Part shown: piece after piece, positions 51,680-60,170 of the stretch
How positions within the stretch are numbered: the first letter of the stretch is position 1
Layout: the number at the start of each line of letters is the position of its first letter
Assembly (NCBI GenBank): GCA_934426825.1
Contig: CAKRYI010000008.1
Coordinates: 35,282-99,281 of the forward strand
Origin: an uncultured Acetatifactor sp.
GTDB lineage: Bacteria; Bacillota; Clostridia; Lachnospirales; Lachnospiraceae
DNA: 64,000 nt
Direction: 5' to 3'
The notes under the pieces: generated by a model
Told to the model about the DNA's origin: nothing
What the model saw: only the letters and a program-made list of their open reading frames with translations
Database searches by the model: none
Translations under genes and position numbers: made by a program

Positions 51680-51922
51680 ATGGCAGCAAGTGCATCACAG
51701 GTAAACAACCTTGTTTCTTTATTGGATGGTTACGCAGTTAAAGGCGGACATCACCTTAACGTAAACGTATTAAACAGAGAAACTTTATTGGATGCCCAGA
51801 AACATCCTGAGAACTATCCTCAGCTTACTATCCGTGTATCCGGATACGCAGTTAACTTCATCAAGTTGACTCCCGAACAGCAGGCTGACGTTATCTCCCG
51901 TACATTCCATGAGTCCATCTAA
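51680..51922 (+). CDS. grcA: Separate glycyl radical subunit of pyruvate formate-lyase
   Basis: 80 residues, a free-standing glycyl radical domain. Residues 15-31 (LDGYAVKGGHHLNVNVL) match the linker strand of PflB, and ENYPQLTIRVSGYAVNFIKL carries the radical glycine, Gly55, in RVSGYAV; the end VISRTFHESI is the PflB C terminus. It is shorter than E. coli GrcA/YfiD (127 residues), which repairs damaged PflB; here it must be an obligate part, since the large protein lacks the domain. TGGAGGAAAA precedes ATG 51680. The activase PflA at 53.4 kb would form the radical. Confidence 0.93.
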   Translation: MAASASQVNNLVSLLDGYAVKGGHHLNVNVLNRETLLDAQKHPENYPQLTIRVSGYAVNFIKLTPEQQADVISRTFHESI

Positions 51923-51952
51923 TGGAATTACCTGTCAGATAAATAAGTGAGC

Positions 51953-51990
51953 AAAAGGCTTTGGAATCCTTGGATGCCAAAGCCTTTCTT
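51953..51990 (+). terminator. Terminator of the split pfl operon
   Basis: AAAGGCTTTGG (51954-51964) pairs with CCAAAGCCTTT (51977-51987) around a 12-nt loop, then CTT. The T tract merges with the stem; partial readthrough into the MATE-pflA genes is plausible. Confidence 0.75.
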
Positions 51991-52022
51991 ATCATAACAG
52001 AAGGTATAAGGATGAAAACACT

Positions 52023-53426
52023 ATGAACGCAGCACCGAAATCCTCACTCAAAACTAAAATTGATAAATTTTTGAGTGCACAGTTTTCCAGTTCCATGTTT
52101 ACCTATCAGGAAATATTCAAAATGCTGTTTCCCCTCATTTTGGATATGTTTTTTATCAATGCCATCAGTATGCTGACGACATCCATGATCAGTTCCTCCA
52201 GCGAGGCTTCTGTCGCCGCCGTCAGTATGATTAACCCCGTAACCACACTGGTTCTTTGTCTGCTCAACGCTATCGCCGCCGGCGGAACGGTTGTCGTGGC
52301 GCAGTACAAGGGGCGGGGAGATCAGGAAAAAATTAATGAAGCGTCCGGGCACACATTACTGATAACCGTCGGTATCTCCGTTGCCATCTGCGCTTTATTG
52401 ATTGTATTTGCCACACCGATTGTAAATGCTCTCTACGGAAATGCCGAAGAACTGGTTGTCAGCAAATCCATACAGTATTTGTCCGGTGTCAGTGTATCGC
52501 TTATTATTTATTCGATATACTCTGCTATCTTCGCAATTTTCCGCGGGCTCGGAGAAACCCAGATTTGCCTCCGGCTTACGATATATATAAATGTTTCTTA
52601 TTTTATTTTTAGCTTTATTTTCATAAATATTTTGCATTGGGACATCATGGGTACTATACTTGCCCTGATTCTCGCCAGACTGTTGGGTTCCGGCATGTCC
52701 GTTTTTCATCTGTTTTTAAAGAAAAAACGTCTACTGCATCTGACCGCCGGAGATATTTTTCAGTTTAACGCCGGAATCTTTCATTCCATGCTGAAAATCA
52801 GTATTCCCTTTGGCTCGGAACAGTTATTTTTCTACGGCGGAAGTATTCTGGTGCAAAAATATATGGTAGAACTGGGAACTGCCAGCATTGCCGCCAACGC
52901 CATCGGAACCGCCCTGTTCGGTCTTGCCTATGCCGCTCCCTATGCGGTGGGAAATCTGGCAACTACCGTCATCGGCCAGTGTATCGGTGCCGGTGAAAAA
53001 GAAAAGGCGAGATGGTACGGCAAAAAGTTAATTTACTTAGGCACTGCATTGGTGGTGATTTCCCTGATTATTTTCATTCCGCTGATGCCATGGCTGCTTA
53101 CCTTCTTCCATCCTTCGGAGGATGCGGTTCCGTATATTCTGAGGCTGATGTGGATTGCCATGATACCCATGCCGATTTTCTGGCCTATGTCCAACATTAT
53201 GCCGTATACCCTGCGTTCTGCGGGCGACGCGGTATATTCCTCCGTGGTATCGTTGATTACCATGTGGGTTATCCGTGTGGGTGCCGGTTATATTGCCGCA
53301 ATTCCGTTAGGCTACGGTGTGGAAGGTGTCTGGGTATGTATGTCTTTGGAATGGGTGGTACGTTTCTTCCTGTTCCTGATTCGCTTCCATGGCAAAGCAT
53401 GGCTGAATAAAAAAACGATTGATTAA
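52023..53426 (+). CDS. MATE family efflux protein, second copy
   Basis: 467 residues with about twelve hydrophobic helices in two MATE repeats (EIFKMLFPLILDMFFINAIS; SMLKISIPFGSEQLFFYGGS) and VIGQCIGAGEKEKARWYGKK. It differs from the 7.7-kb MATE protein in start and loops. Substrate unknown. Its place between the pyruvate formate-lyase parts and the activase gene is odd and may be chance or may mean export of a fermentation-linked compound. ATAAGGATG lies ahead of ATG 52023; it shares a transcript with pflA, 20 bp downstream. Confidence 0.88.
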   Translation: MNAAPKSSLKTKIDKFLSAQFSSSMFTYQEIFKMLFPLILDMFFINAISMLTTSMISSSSEASVAAVSMINPVTTLVLCLLNAIAAGGTVVVAQYKGRGDQEKINEASGHTLLITVGISVAICALLIVFATPIVNALYGNAEELVVSKSIQYLSGVSVSLIIYSIYSAIFAIFRGLGETQICLRLTIYINVSYFIFSFIFINILHWDIMGTILALILARLLGSGMSVFHLFLKKKRLLHLTAGDIFQFNAGIFHSMLKISIPFGSEQLFFYGGSILVQKYMVELGTASIAANAIGTALFGLAYAAPYAVGNLATTVIGQCIGAGEKEKARWYGKKLIYLGTALVVISLIIFIPLMPWLLTFFHPSEDAVPYILRLMWIAMIPMPIFWPMSNIMPYTLRSAGDAVYSSVVSLITMWVIRVGAGYIAAIPLGYGVEGVWVCMSLEWVVRFFLFLIRFHGKAWLNKKTID

Positions 53427-53446
53427 GAAAAAGAAAGAGGTATTCT

Positions 53447-54223
53447 ATGCAAGGAAGAATTCATTCACTGGAAAGTTTTGGAACCGTTGACGGACCGGGC
53501 GTCCGCTATGTTGTGTTTGTGCAAGGCTGCCCTATGCGCTGCGCCTACTGCCACAACCCCGACACTTGGGAGATGAACGCAGGCACCTTAATGGAGCCGT
53601 CCTACATTATGGAACAGTATGAGCGCAATGCGGGATTTTACCGTGAAGGAGGAATCACCGTTACCGGCGGCGAGCCTCTCATGCAGGTAGATTTTCTGAT
53701 TGAACTGTTCACACTGGCAAAAAGCAAAAATGTTCACACCTGTATTGATACCTCCGGCATCGCCTTTAACCCGGATAATGCAGCTTTAATGGAAAAAATG
53801 GATAAACTGATGGAGCTCACCGACCTTGTCATGTTAGACATCAAGCATATTGACCCGGAAAAACACAAGGAACTGACCTCCCAGCCCAATACCAATATCC
53901 TGAAATTTGCCGCTTATCTGAACGAGAAGAAGGTGGATATGTGGATTCGACATGTGGTCGTTCCCGGCATTACGGACGACGATAAGTATCTGTATCAGCT
54001 GGGCTACTTTATCGGACAGTTCAGCAACCTGAAAGCATTGGATGCTCTGCCTTACCACACCATGGGCGCCGCAAAATACGAAAAACTGGGAATCCCCTAC
54101 CGTCTCAAAGGAGTTCCCGCCATGCAGCAAAGTGCCCTTTTGGAAAAAAAGGCTGTCATTCTGGACGGAATCCGCAAACGCCATGCCGATATGGAAGCTG
54201 AAAAAGCACAAGCTGATAATTAA
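53447..54223 (+). CDS. pflA: Pyruvate formate-lyase activating enzyme
   Basis: Radical SAM enzyme that abstracts hydrogen from the glycine of the radical subunit. 258 residues with the iron-sulfur motif FVQGCPMRCAYCHNPDTW (C-x3-C-x2-C), TVTGGEPLMQ for SAM binding, VMLDIKHIDPEKHKEL and DALPYHTMGAAKYEKLG. It must act here on a separate 80-residue substrate instead of a full PflB, and its C-terminal part, which binds the partner, may be adapted. AAGAGGT precedes ATG 53447. Confidence 0.96.
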   Translation: MQGRIHSLESFGTVDGPGVRYVVFVQGCPMRCAYCHNPDTWEMNAGTLMEPSYIMEQYERNAGFYREGGITVTGGEPLMQVDFLIELFTLAKSKNVHTCIDTSGIAFNPDNAALMEKMDKLMELTDLVMLDIKHIDPEKHKELTSQPNTNILKFAAYLNEKKVDMWIRHVVVPGITDDDKYLYQLGYFIGQFSNLKALDALPYHTMGAAKYEKLGIPYRLKGVPAMQQSALLEKKAVILDGIRKRHADMEAEKAQADN

Positions 54224-54286
54224 TGATAAATTTTATGAAATAAGACTTGTATTCAACCCCTATTTATATTAAAATAAACGTAGTTA

Positions 54287-54317
54287 TTGATAAATTTCTA
54301 TCAAAGATTTCTTTGAT
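54287..54317. promoter_or_regulatory. Two overlapping palindromes before the ferredoxin gene
   Basis: TTGATA-AATTTC-TATCAA (54287-54304) overlaps ATCAAAGA-TT-TCTTTGAT (54300-54317). The half-site TTGAT/ATCAA recalls CRP/FNR-type sites but the spacing of the first is eight instead of four bases. It lies directly before the AAGGAGG site of the ferredoxin gene, where a redox or carbon regulator could act. Confidence 0.5.
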
Positions 54318-54342
54318 GCACATTATAAGGAGGATTTTTATT

Positions 54343-54513
54343 ATGGCATTTGTAATTGGTGATTCTTGTGTAGCTTGTGGTGCATGTGAGGCTCAGTGCC
54401 CTGTTGGTGCTATCAGCATGGGTGACGGCAAATTCGAAATCGATGCAGACAAGTGCATTAGCTGCGGTTCCTGCGCAGGACAGTGCCCCGTTGGTGCTAT
54501 CGCAGAGGACTAA
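54343..54513 (+). CDS. 2[4Fe-4S] ferredoxin
   Basis: Clostridial-type low-potential electron carrier of 56 residues with two C-x2-C-x2-C-x3-C-P sets: DSCVACGACEAQCPVGAI and DKCISCGSCAGQCPVGAI. It can supply electrons to PflA and to hydrogenase or pyruvate:ferredoxin enzymes. AAGGAGG lies eight bases before ATG 54343. Codon choice is strongly biased, as in the pfl genes, which implies high expression. Confidence 0.97.
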   Translation: MAFVIGDSCVACGACEAQCPVGAISMGDGKFEIDADKCISCGSCAGQCPVGAIAED

Positions 54514-54530
54514 TTAGAACAGTTCATTCG

Positions 54531-54570
54531 GAAAAGGCATTTCAAAAGAAGAAATGCCTTTTCTTTTTTT
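54531..54570. terminator. Ferredoxin terminator overlapping the 3' end of the MerR gene
   Basis: GAAAAGGCATTTC (54531-54543) pairs with GAAATGCCTTTTC (54551-54563), then TTTTTTT on the plus strand. The last codons of the convergent MerR gene lie in this hairpin. Confidence 0.9.
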
Positions 54571-55186
54571 CGCCTTTTTTCCGAAGCAGCTCGTCCATCT
54601 TTTTATAATACTCCTCGCTCCGTTCTATCTGCTTGCGGTTTCTCTCCTCCTCATGTTCCTCCTGAAGACGGAACTGATAATCCAATTCCTTCACAACGCT
54701 GTCCTTAATATCATTGCACAGCTGCTGATTGTTCTCCTGCAGTGTCTCCCTGATTAACTGCTGTAAGAGCCACTGCAAGCGTCTGGACTTGTCCTCTCTG
54801 CTCTCCGTTGCGACCGCATGCCTGTCCACGCCGTTCCTCGTATCCGTTTCCTGTATATCGCGGCTGTCCACAATATCAATCGCCATGGAGGGGGTATTTT
54901 CGGGTTGTGTGTCGTCCTGCGTCGCGCCGAGCGCCTCCTCCTGCTGCCCTGAAAGGATATCAATCTTTCCATTTTTCAAAATCATTTTAATCGCCTTCAA
55001 CTGCAATCCCCTCTCTTTCATGCTCTTAATCTGTTTAAATCGTTCCACATCCTCTTTCGTATAGTAACGGTGTCCCAATTCATTGCGCTTGATGGGCAGG
55101 TGCAATTCCTCCTCCCAGTAACGCAGTACATGATTTTCCACATTTACCTCTTTTGCAGCATCTGAAATCAACATTAAATCACTCAT
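54542..55186 (-). CDS. MerR-family DNA-binding protein with coiled-coil tail
   Basis: 214 residues. Residues 1-72 form a MerR helix-turn-helix with wing (LMLISDAAKEVNVENHVLRY, WEEELHLPIKRNELGHRYYT, KEDVERFKQIKSMKERGL). A polar linker (about 75-130) and a long charged helical end (about 135-214, RLQEEHEEERNRKQIERSEE) follow, with no ligand-binding cysteines. This form is closer to RacA-like or DUF3967-type DNA-binding proteins than to metal sensors; the role is unknown. GAAAGGGGAT precedes ATG 55186. Confidence 0.85.
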   Translation of the reverse strand: MSDLMLISDAAKEVNVENHVLRYWEEELHLPIKRNELGHRYYTKEDVERFKQIKSMKERGLQLKAIKMILKNGKIDILSGQQEEALGATQDDTQPENTPSMAIDIVDSRDIQETDTRNGVDRHAVATESREDKSRRLQWLLQQLIRETLQENNQQLCNDIKDSVVKELDYQFRLQEEHEEERNRKQIERSEEYYKKMDELLRKKGEKKKRHFFF

Positions 55187-55214
55187 ACTTATCCCCTTTC
55201 GCTTGATAGCTTAA

Positions 55215-55252
55215 TAAATTAAAAAAGAGAACACTGTTTTCCAGCATTCTCT
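55215..55252 (-). terminator. Terminator of gdpP-rplI-dnaB
   Basis: Minus strand AGAGAATGCTG, GAAAA loop, CAGTGTTCTCT (two G-U pairs), then TTTTTTAATTT. Confidence 0.88.
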
Positions 55253-55265
55253 TTCGTAAAATCGT

Positions 55266-56624
55266 TTAACCGTTATCTTTCGGTCTTTCCAGATTGGCAA
55301 ATTTGGTGTACTCAGGCAGCCACGCCAGTTCCACCGTGCCGATAGGACCGTTTCTCTGTTTTGCAATAATAATCTCAGAAACACCCTTTTTCTCGGTATC
55401 GTGGTTATAGTAATCGTCTCTGTAAATAAACATAACCACGTCGGCATCCTGCTCGATTGCTCCGGACTCTCGCAAGTCGGACAGCATAGGACGGTGGTCC
55501 GGTCTCTGCTCCACCGCACGGCTCAACTGCGACAGTGCAAGCACCGGCACACCCAGCTCACGGGCTACCGACTTTAATGACCTTGATATATCGGAAATCT
55601 CCTGCTGTCTGGAATCCGAGGACCTTCCTCCGCTTCCGGACATCAACTGCAGGTAGTCGATAATAATCATGGAAATATCATGTTCCAGCTTGAATTTACG
55701 GCATTTGGAGCGCAGTTCCGATACACTGATTCCCGGCGTGTCATCAATAATCAGATTCGACCTTCCGATGACGCCGGCACTTTCAATCAGTCTTTCCCAC
55801 TCCTGGTCATTTAACTGGCCCGTACGGAGCTTCTGGGCATCCACACTGGACTCTAGGGAAAACATACGGTTTACAAGCTGCTCCTTACTCATTTCCAGAC
55901 TGAATATCACAACGCCTTTATTCAGCCGGAATGCCACATGCTCTGCAATATTCAGTACAAACGCCGTCTTACCCATGGAAGGACGTGCGGCTATCAGTAC
56001 CAGGTCAGAGGGCTGCATGCCCGCTGTACGGTAATCCAAATCAATAAATCCGGTGGCAATTCCCGTAACGCTTCCTTTGTTCTTGGATGCAGTCTCGATT
56101 TTGTCCATGGCATTCATAACGACCTGCCGTATCGGTACAAAATCACCGGTATTGCGCTTCTGCACCAGCTGGAACACTCTTTTTTCCGTGTCCTCCAGAA
56201 TAAATTCCAGATTTTCCTTGCCCGCATAGCAGGTGTTGGCTATCTCTTCGTTCAGGCGTATCAGCTTGCGCAGGGTGGATTTCTCCGCCACGATATTGGC
56301 ATAATATTTGATATTTGCCGAGGTGGGGACAGCGGTAATCAGCTCACGGACAAACTCCAGACTGCTGACCTCCGGCGGAACATCCTTTTCCTTCAACCTG
56401 TTCTGCAAGGTCACAAGGTCAACCGGATTGCCCTGTTCGTTCAGCTCCACCATCGTTTCAAACAAAATTCCGTACTGCTTATTATAAAAATCATCCCCCG
56501 TAATCAACTCCGAGGCAACCACAATGGCTTCCCTGTCCATAATCATGGAACCGATAACGGACTGCTCCGCCTCAACGCTGTGGGGCAACACTCTCTTTAA
56601 TACATTTTCTTCCATGGAAGGCAT
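55266..56624 (-). CDS. dnaB: Replicative DNA helicase DnaB
   Basis: Hexameric 5'-3' helicase (called DnaC in Bacillus). 452 residues: an N-terminal DnaG-interaction domain (VLPHSVEAEQSVIGSMI) and a RecA-like domain with Walker A ARPSMGKTAFVLN, Walker B MIIIDYLQLM, SLEMSKEQLVNRM and the arginine finger region. Conserved position after gdpP and rplI. Its loader candidates DnaD and DnaI are encoded at 20.6-22.7 kb. Confidence 0.97.
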   Translation of the reverse strand: MPSMEENVLKRVLPHSVEAEQSVIGSMIMDREAIVVASELITGDDFYNKQYGILFETMVELNEQGNPVDLVTLQNRLKEKDVPPEVSSLEFVRELITAVPTSANIKYYANIVAEKSTLRKLIRLNEEIANTCYAGKENLEFILEDTEKRVFQLVQKRNTGDFVPIRQVVMNAMDKIETASKNKGSVTGIATGFIDLDYRTAGMQPSDLVLIAARPSMGKTAFVLNIAEHVAFRLNKGVVIFSLEMSKEQLVNRMFSLESSVDAQKLRTGQLNDQEWERLIESAGVIGRSNLIIDDTPGISVSELRSKCRKFKLEHDISMIIIDYLQLMSGSGGRSSDSRQQEISDISRSLKSVARELGVPVLALSQLSRAVEQRPDHRPMLSDLRESGAIEQDADVVMFIYRDDYYNHDTEKKGVSEIIIAKQRNGPIGTVELAWLPEYTKFANLERPKDNG

Positions 56625-56640
56625 CTTCTCATACTCCCTG

Positions 56641-57087
56641 TTATGCTTCTACTACCTTAACCACCAGCTTGCCGGTAACCTGCGGATGCAGTTTTACGGT
56701 TACTTCATAAGAGCCAAAATTCTTAAGATTTTCTGCAAGTACAATTTTCTTCTTGTCGATTTCAATGTTGTGCTGCTCCTTGCATGCCGCAGCAATTTCT
56801 TTGGTGGAAACGGAGCCGAATGCCTTTCCGCCCTCTCCTGCCTTGATTTTGACAATAACCTGCTTCGTCTCTAAGTCGGCAGCCAGCGCTTTTGCCGCAT
56901 CTAACTGCTCCTGTGCAATCTTATCCTCATTTGCTTTCTGCAGCTTCAAATCGTTCAGATTCTTGGGAGTAGCCTCCACGCCAATCTTTTTCGGCAATAT
57001 GTAATTTCTTGCATATCCCTCGCTCGCCTCAATAATCTGACCTTTTTTGCCTAATTTTTTTTCGTCCTGTAATAAAATAATTTTCAT
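56641..57087 (-). CDS. rplI: Ribosomal protein bL9
   Basis: 50S subunit protein of 148 residues with the L9 signature MKIILLQDEKKLGKKGQIIE, GYARNYILPKKIGVEAT, a long connecting helix and a C-terminal domain with GKAFGSVSTKEIAAA. Its ATG abuts the gdpP stop, so it is coupled to it. Confidence 0.98.
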   Translation of the reverse strand: MKIILLQDEKKLGKKGQIIEASEGYARNYILPKKIGVEATPKNLNDLKLQKANEDKIAQEQLDAAKALAADLETKQVIVKIKAGEGGKAFGSVSTKEIAAACKEQHNIEIDKKKIVLAENLKNFGSYEVTVKLHPQVTGKLVVKVVEA

Positions 57088-59139
57088 TTATATCTCTCCA
57101 TTCTCTAACATAGTATCTATGGTATGTTTCACAATTCCGATAGCTTCTGCCAGTCCGACGCCCTCTAACTGGCACGCCGCCGTATTCATGTGACCGCCGC
57201 CGCCCATTTTTTCCATAATAATCTGGACATTGACCTCATCAATGGAACGGGCGCTGACATATATTTTGCCCTGATAATCCGTCAGAACAAAGCTCGCCTT
57301 GACGCCCTTGATATTGAGCAGCTCATTTGCCGCCTGCGCACCGATTATGGTGGGGCTGGGCAAATCGTCCGCCGTACACACGGAAATTGCAAAGTACTGC
57401 TTGTAAATCTCCGCCTGACTGACTGCGTCCGCCTTCGCCTTGTATTCCTGTGCGTCCGCGCGGAACAGCTTGCGCACTCTGGTGACATCCGCACCGTTAC
57501 GTCTCAGGAAAGCGGCTGCCTCAAAGGTTCTCACACCGGTTTTGGTTACAAAATTGTTGGTATCAATCATGATTCCGGAGTACATACAGTCTGCCTCCTC
57601 CGGTCTTATCTTGATATTGTCATAAGTATACTGCAAAATCTCGGATACCATCTCACACGCCGAGGAAGCGTAAGGCTCCACATAGGAAAGTGTGGCATTC
57701 TCAATAGTTTCCGTACCCTGTCTGTGATGGTCCAAAACCACCACCGATTTACAGAATCGCAGCAAATCCGGGCACTCCGTAATAGAAGGCTTGTTGACAT
57801 CCACCACCACAAGCACGGTATTGCTTCCCGCCGCCTCAATCGCCTGCTGGCTGTTGATAATCATATCTTCCTCATATTCCGGATTGTTGCGGAATAATTC
57901 CACCAAAGGCTGTATCGAATTGGTAACATCGTTCAATACAATATGGGTTTTGCGTCCCAAGGTCTGGGCAATGCGGTAAATACCGACTGCTGCGCCAAAG
58001 CTGTCCACATCCGGCATTCTGTGTCCCATTACCAGAACCTTGTCCTTTCCGGTAATGATTTCTCTGAGGGCATGTGCCTTGACACGCGCCTTTACGCGGG
58101 TATTTTTCTCCATCTGCTGGCTCTTTCCGCCATAGTAGGTGATACTCTCCGGAGTCTTGATAACCGCCTGGTCGCCGCCGCGTCCAAGCGCCAAGTCAAT
58201 GGCATTTCTGGAAAATTCGTAGTTCTGGGCATAGGTCAGTCCGTCCAGACCGATACCGATACTGATGGTCACTGCCATCTCATTGCCGATATTGACGGTC
58301 TTTACTTCCTCCAGCAAGTCAAATCTTGTCTCCTGTAACTTGGCAATCGCCTTTTTCCGCAGAATCACCAGATACTTGTCCTTCTCCAGTTTCTTGCTGA
58401 TTCCGTCCAGTGCGGAAATATATTTATTCACCTTTCGGTCAATCAGCGCAATCAGCAGGGAACGCCTGACTTCCTCAACGCTCTCCAGCGCCTCATCATA
58501 ATTATCAAGGTAAATCATGCCGACCGCAAGGCTCTGGTCGTCCACCTCCTGCAAGGCAATGTGCAATGCCGTTTCATCATACAGATAAACGGCTATCAGA
58601 TAGCCATTGTAGTCCTTTGCATCTATCATATCGCTGTGTTCTGCCATTTCCTTCAGGGAAATTTTACGGAATTTTGCTACATACTCACAGCCCTCATATT
58701 CCAGTTCATACTGCGCCTCATCCACCCCGCTGTCGTCCGGCAGACGGTCCCTGGTAATCGTCGGAAACAGCGCCGTAATGGATTTGTTGTAGCCCTTCCC
58801 TTGATGCACCACATTTTCAAAAGCAATATTAGTCCATATCACTTTGCCACCGTCATCCAAAAGTGCATAGGGCAAATCCAAATCCCGGAGCAGTTTTCGC
58901 TGAATCTGTCCGTACTCCGTGGCAAAGCTGATTAACTCATTCATGATAATCGGCTTGTTGTAAAAATAGAGGGATAGTGTAATGACAAAGTAGAACACAG
59001 CAAAACAGGACAGCATAATTCCTGCCCGAACATCAATCAGATAAATGGCTGCATCTACCGTCCACAGTAAAACCCCCAGATAAATACAGAACTGTATGTA
59101 GGTCTTAATCCGACCCTTTAACTTCATGCGTTTTTTCAT
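57088..59139 (-). CDS. gdpP: Cyclic di-AMP phosphodiesterase GdpP
   Basis: Membrane enzyme that hydrolyses c-di-AMP, affecting potassium, osmotic and wall balance. The 683-residue protein has two N-terminal membrane helices, a PAS domain (about 70-170), a degenerate GGDEF domain (about 180-320, no GGDEF loop), and DHH/DHHA1 domains: VMGHRMPDVDSFGAAVG, VVVDVNKPS, VVVLDHHRQG, and GGGGHMNTAACQL. ATG 59139 is preferred: AGAGGT lies before it, and the upstream in-frame GTG at 59184 has no ribosome site. First gene of gdpP-rplI-dnaB, a conserved Firmicute cluster. Confidence 0.95.
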   Translation of the reverse strand: MKKRMKLKGRIKTYIQFCIYLGVLLWTVDAAIYLIDVRAGIMLSCFAVFYFVITLSLYFYNKPIIMNELISFATEYGQIQRKLLRDLDLPYALLDDGGKVIWTNIAFENVVHQGKGYNKSITALFPTITRDRLPDDSGVDEAQYELEYEGCEYVAKFRKISLKEMAEHSDMIDAKDYNGYLIAVYLYDETALHIALQEVDDQSLAVGMIYLDNYDEALESVEEVRRSLLIALIDRKVNKYISALDGISKKLEKDKYLVILRKKAIAKLQETRFDLLEEVKTVNIGNEMAVTISIGIGLDGLTYAQNYEFSRNAIDLALGRGGDQAVIKTPESITYYGGKSQQMEKNTRVKARVKAHALREIITGKDKVLVMGHRMPDVDSFGAAVGIYRIAQTLGRKTHIVLNDVTNSIQPLVELFRNNPEYEEDMIINSQQAIEAAGSNTVLVVVDVNKPSITECPDLLRFCKSVVVLDHHRQGTETIENATLSYVEPYASSACEMVSEILQYTYDNIKIRPEEADCMYSGIMIDTNNFVTKTGVRTFEAAAFLRRNGADVTRVRKLFRADAQEYKAKADAVSQAEIYKQYFAISVCTADDLPSPTIIGAQAANELLNIKGVKASFVLTDYQGKIYVSARSIDEVNVQIIMEKMGGGGHMNTAACQLEGVGLAEAIGIVKHTIDTMLENGEI

Positions 59140-59354
59140 TATCGGTACCTCTGTCTGCGCCTTAACGTCGTCCTGCAATTTCACTTAATATGAAAAAATC
59201 CCTTACTGTATAGTATATCAAATATTGCGTCACTATGCTACAATTTAATTTGTCAAAAAATGAGATGTTATGCCAAAATTTATCATTAGATTCCTGTTTT
59301 CACCGGAAATGTGATTTTTAGAATGTGTTGAAACGCGTGTTACTGAGTATATGT

Positions 59355-59391
59355 AGAAAAAAGACCAACCATCCGGCGGATGATTGGTCCT
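59355..59391 (-). terminator. Terminator of rpsF-ssb-rpsR
   Basis: Minus strand GGACCAATCATCC, GCC, GGATGGTTGGTC with one G-U pair, followed by TTTTTT. The gap 59186-59354 holds no gene. Confidence 0.93.
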
Positions 59392-59404
59392 TGTTTTGCA
59401 GCAT

Positions 59405-59668
59405 TTACTCCTGAACATAGGGCATCATTGCAAGGTGACGCGCTCTCTTGATAGCAACGGTCAGTGCTCTCTGATGCTTTGCGCAGTTGCCGGTGATACG
59501 ACGAGGAAGAATCTTACCTCTCTCGGATACGTATCTCTTCAACTTATTGATATCTTTGTAATCGATAACATTATCTTTGCCACAGAATACGCAAACTTTC
59601 TTTCTTCTGCGAATTCCGCCTTTTTTTCTCATCGGAGAATCAGATTTCTCTGCCTTATTGTAAGCCAT
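59405..59668 (-). CDS. rpsR: Ribosomal protein bS18, zinc form
   Basis: 30S subunit protein of 87 residues. It contains KKVCVFCGKDNVIDYKDINK and RRITGNCAKHQRALTVAIKR, so the C-x2-C plus C-x2-H zinc set of C+ type S18 is kept. Last gene of the rpsF-ssb-rpsR operon. Confidence 0.98.
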   Translation of the reverse strand: MAYNKAEKSDSPMRKKGGIRRRKKVCVFCGKDNVIDYKDINKLKRYVSERGKILPRRITGNCAKHQRALTVAIKRARHLAMMPYVQE

Positions 59669-59694
59669 TTGAATGCCTCCTTCTTAATCAAAAC

Positions 59695-60150
59695 TTAGTT
59701 AAACGGTAATTCTTCGTCAATTCCGTCAGGAATGTTCATGAAACCGTCCCCAGCGCCTGAAGGGGCAGGTGCATTGTTGCCGCCATTATAGCCGCCCTGA
59801 AATCCACCGTCACTATTACCTGAAGAAGCATTTTTGCTCTCAGCGAATTCAACTTCATCGACCATAACTCGTACGCTGTATACCATCTGGCCTTCCTTGT
59901 TGGTATAATTGTCGTTCTGGATTCTTCCCGACAATACAACCTTCACGCCCTTGCGCATATAGCGTTCAATAAACTCAGCCTGCTTGCCGAATGCAGTACA
60001 GTTAAAGAAATCTGCGTCAGGCTCGCCCTCACGCTTAAATCTTCTGTCTACCGCAACGGAAAACCGTGCCACTGCGGTCTGATTCGCACCCTGTGAGTAT
60101 CTTACCTCAGGGTCTCTGGTTAAACGTCCCATAAGAATTACTTTATTCAT
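59695..60150 (-). CDS. ssb: Single-stranded DNA-binding protein
   Basis: 151 residues: an OB-fold (MNKVILMGRLTRDPEVRYSQ, FFNCTAFGKQAEFIERYMRK, VVLSGRIQNDNYTNKEGQMV), a Gly/Asn/Ala-rich linker (about 105-140) and the acidic tip IDEELPFN that binds partner proteins. Standard place between rpsF and rpsR. Confidence 0.98.
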   Translation of the reverse strand: MNKVILMGRLTRDPEVRYSQGANQTAVARFSVAVDRRFKREGEPDADFFNCTAFGKQAEFIERYMRKGVKVVLSGRIQNDNYTNKEGQMVYSVRVMVDEVEFAESKNASSGNSDGGFQGGYNGGNNAPAPSGAGDGFMNIPDGIDEELPFN

Positions 60151-60170
60151 AATTATTTTCTCGCTTTCTC

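Noticed and set aside
49357..51922. Sequencing frameshift as the cause of the split pyruvate formate-lyase
   Set aside because: The two parts are 281 bp apart, with another complete gene and three separate ribosome sites between and before them; one or two base errors cannot join them.
54287..54304. Classical FNR box before the ferredoxin gene
   Set aside because: The half-sites TTGAT and ATCAA are eight bases apart instead of four, so only a general palindrome is claimed.
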